Shown: in pieces, positions 63,223-64,000 of the stretch
How the letters are laid out: every line of letters starts with the position of its first letter
Position numbering within the stretch: position 1 is the stretch's first letter
DNA from: FEN-299 sp963717945
GTDB lineage: Bacteria; Acidobacteriota; Vicinamibacteria; Vicinamibacterales; Fen-181
DNA: 64,000 nucleotides
Assembly: GCA_963717945.1 (NCBI GenBank)
Contig: CAVQXT010000003.1
Location: forward strand, 1,426,001 to 1,490,000
Direction: 5' to 3'
Made by a program: the position numbers and the translations under genes
Notes under the pieces: model-generated
The model's input: only the letters and a program-made list of their open reading frames with translations
What the model was told of the DNA's origin: nothing
The model's database searches: none

Positions 63223-64000
63223 TCAGGATTGCCCGCCGCCAGCCGCGAGCCGCGAGCCGCGAGCCGAGACGATCCAGGCGCGCACGGCCGTCACGACGAT
63301 GATGACGACGCAGACCATCATGATGGTGGCGAGCACGGAGTCGATATACCCCTGCACGTGGAGGGCGGGGTTCGGGCCGACGGCCATCGGCCAGAAGTTG
63401 TCCCGCACGCTCATGTAGCCGGCGGTCAGCGTCGTTGTCGCCAGGAACGCGAGCGGCACGATCGTCACCCAGGCGAGGCGCGCCTTTCCCGATCGGATGA
63501 TGATCGTCGTCCCGATGAGCAGCGCGATCACCGCGAGCAACTGGTTGCTGATGCCGAACATCGGCCAGATGGTGGCGATGCTGCCGGTCCAGATGAAGTA
63601 GGACCACGCCATCACCACCAGGGCCGTCGAGATGATGGTGCCCGGCATCCAGTTCTGGCGCCCGAACGGCGGGTAGATCCGCCCGCCGAACTCCTGGACC
63701 AGGAAGCGCGCCACCCGCGTGCCCGCGTCCACGGTCGTCAGGATGAAGAGGGCCTCGAACATGATGGCGAAGTGGTACCAGTAGTCCATCAGCCCCTTCA
63801 TGCCCGGGAGGCTGGCGAACACCTGCGCCATGCCGACCGCGAGCGACACGGCGCCGCCGGTCCGGCCGGTCACCGACTCGCCGACCGCCAGCTCGAGCGC
63901 GTGCAGGTTCACCGTCGGGATGCCGAGCGTGGCGAACACCGCCGGCGACACGTTGATGGCGAAGTAGTCGCCGGGGTGGAGCGAGGTCGCCGCGATGAGC
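63223..64000 (-). CDS. cstA: Carbon starvation protein CstA, C-terminal part (5' end outside window)
   Basis: Multi-helix membrane transporter for peptides or pyruvate, induced by carbon starvation in characterised members. About 258 C-terminal residues are present; conserved sequence (LHPGDYFAINVSPAVFATLG) runs off the window edge. Visible: FGGRIYPPFGRQNWMPGT, WPMFGISNQLLAVIALLIGTT (conserved GxxNQLLA), LAWVTIVPLAFLATTTLTAG and a last helix SVLATIMMVCVVIIVVTAVR. The frame then continues through a heptamer repeat, giving a Gly/Ser/Arg tail. The apparent GTG start at 63951 is internal. Confidence 0.95.
   Translation of the reverse strand, partial: LIAATSLHPGDYFAINVSPAVFATLGIPTVNLHALELAVGESVTGRTGGAVSLAVGMAQVFASLPGMKGLMDYWYHFAIMFEALFILTTVDAGTRVARFLVQEFGGRIYPPFGRQNWMPGTIISTALVVMAWSYFIWTGSIATIWPMFGISNQLLAVIALLIGTTIIIRSGKARLAWVTIVPLAFLATTTLTAGYMSVRDNFWPMAVGPNPALHVQGYIDSVLATIMMVCVVIIVVTAVRAWIVSARGSRLAAGGGQS
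63241..63268. repeat. Heptamer array AGCCGCG at the cstA 3' end
   Basis: Four in-phase copies (three AGCCGCG, one AGCCGAG). On the minus strand they encode the last residues of the CstA frame (SARGSRLAAGG). Confidence 0.8.

Overview
The window is 64 kb of very GC-rich DNA. Its gene content fits an Acidobacteriota genome, probably of the Vicinamibacteria type. Pointers are eukaryotic-like Ser/Thr kinases fused to TolB/WD40-like beta-propellers, two long FtsX/MacB-type permeases of the acidobacterial duplicated (ADOP) kind, TonB receptors with carboxypeptidase-regulatory N-termini, an M61 peptidase and several PIN-domain toxins. This is inference from family content; no rRNA gene is present to settle it. 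The only stable RNA I can identify is a tmRNA (57449-57800, minus), whose tag reads ANTQLALAA.

Layout. 1-8.5 kb: housekeeping block (partial arginine decarboxylase speA, a VapC/ribbon-helix-helix toxin pair, a CYTH protein, metK, DUF1810, M3 peptidase, TIGR01777 epimerase). Its spacers are full of degenerate 7-bp tandem repeats, and a 231-bp tandem duplication precedes metK. 8.6-21 kb: three kinase/propeller genes on the minus strand (one intact, one frameshifted, one badly deleted) with a translationally coupled M61 peptidase, a lipocalin-like protein, a lipoprotein RidA, an alpha/beta hydrolase and remnants of a TMTC-like glycosyltransferase. 21-29.6 kb: ADOP permease, DinB, a small membrane protein, cytochrome c, a TonB receptor, an unusual class I isoprenoid-synthase-like protein and DUF4126. 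29.6-33.4 kb: a run of small envelope or stress proteins (helix-hairpin-helix, GlsB/YeaQ, DUF937, DUF2853, lipoprotein, LysM). 33.4-44.9 kb: large TonB receptor, secreted EEP phosphohydrolase, Phd/VapC pair, quinol-type nitric oxide reductase, second ADOP permease, WYL regulator.

45.1-51.5 kb is the most interesting block: six same-strand genes with tight spacing. They encode a two-TM protein, an SPFH/coiled-coil protein with a C-terminal zinc ribbon, a zinc-ribbon/FHA protein, a zinc-ribbon Ser/Thr kinase, a papain-like protease with DnaJ-type zinc fingers, and a zinc-ribbon adaptor. Scaffold, phospho-reader, phospho-writer and protease together suggest a membrane-anchored phospho-signalling and proteolysis system. 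I do not recognise it as a named system. An AbrB/VapC pair follows directly.

52-64 kb: AhpD-like protein, DinB, an isoprenylcysteine methyltransferase-like protein, Fic, an ARPP-1 domain protein, GIY-YIG, tmRNA, OsmC flanked by direct repeats, a GAF protein with a 42-bp-repeat coiled coil, a lytic transglycosylase, an outer-membrane barrel and the 3' part of cstA. The heptamer repeats reappear here.

Three otherwise conserved genes carry a single extra base (near 7855, 16850 and 50415). They could be real decay or sequence errors, so they are annotated as frameshifted genes.
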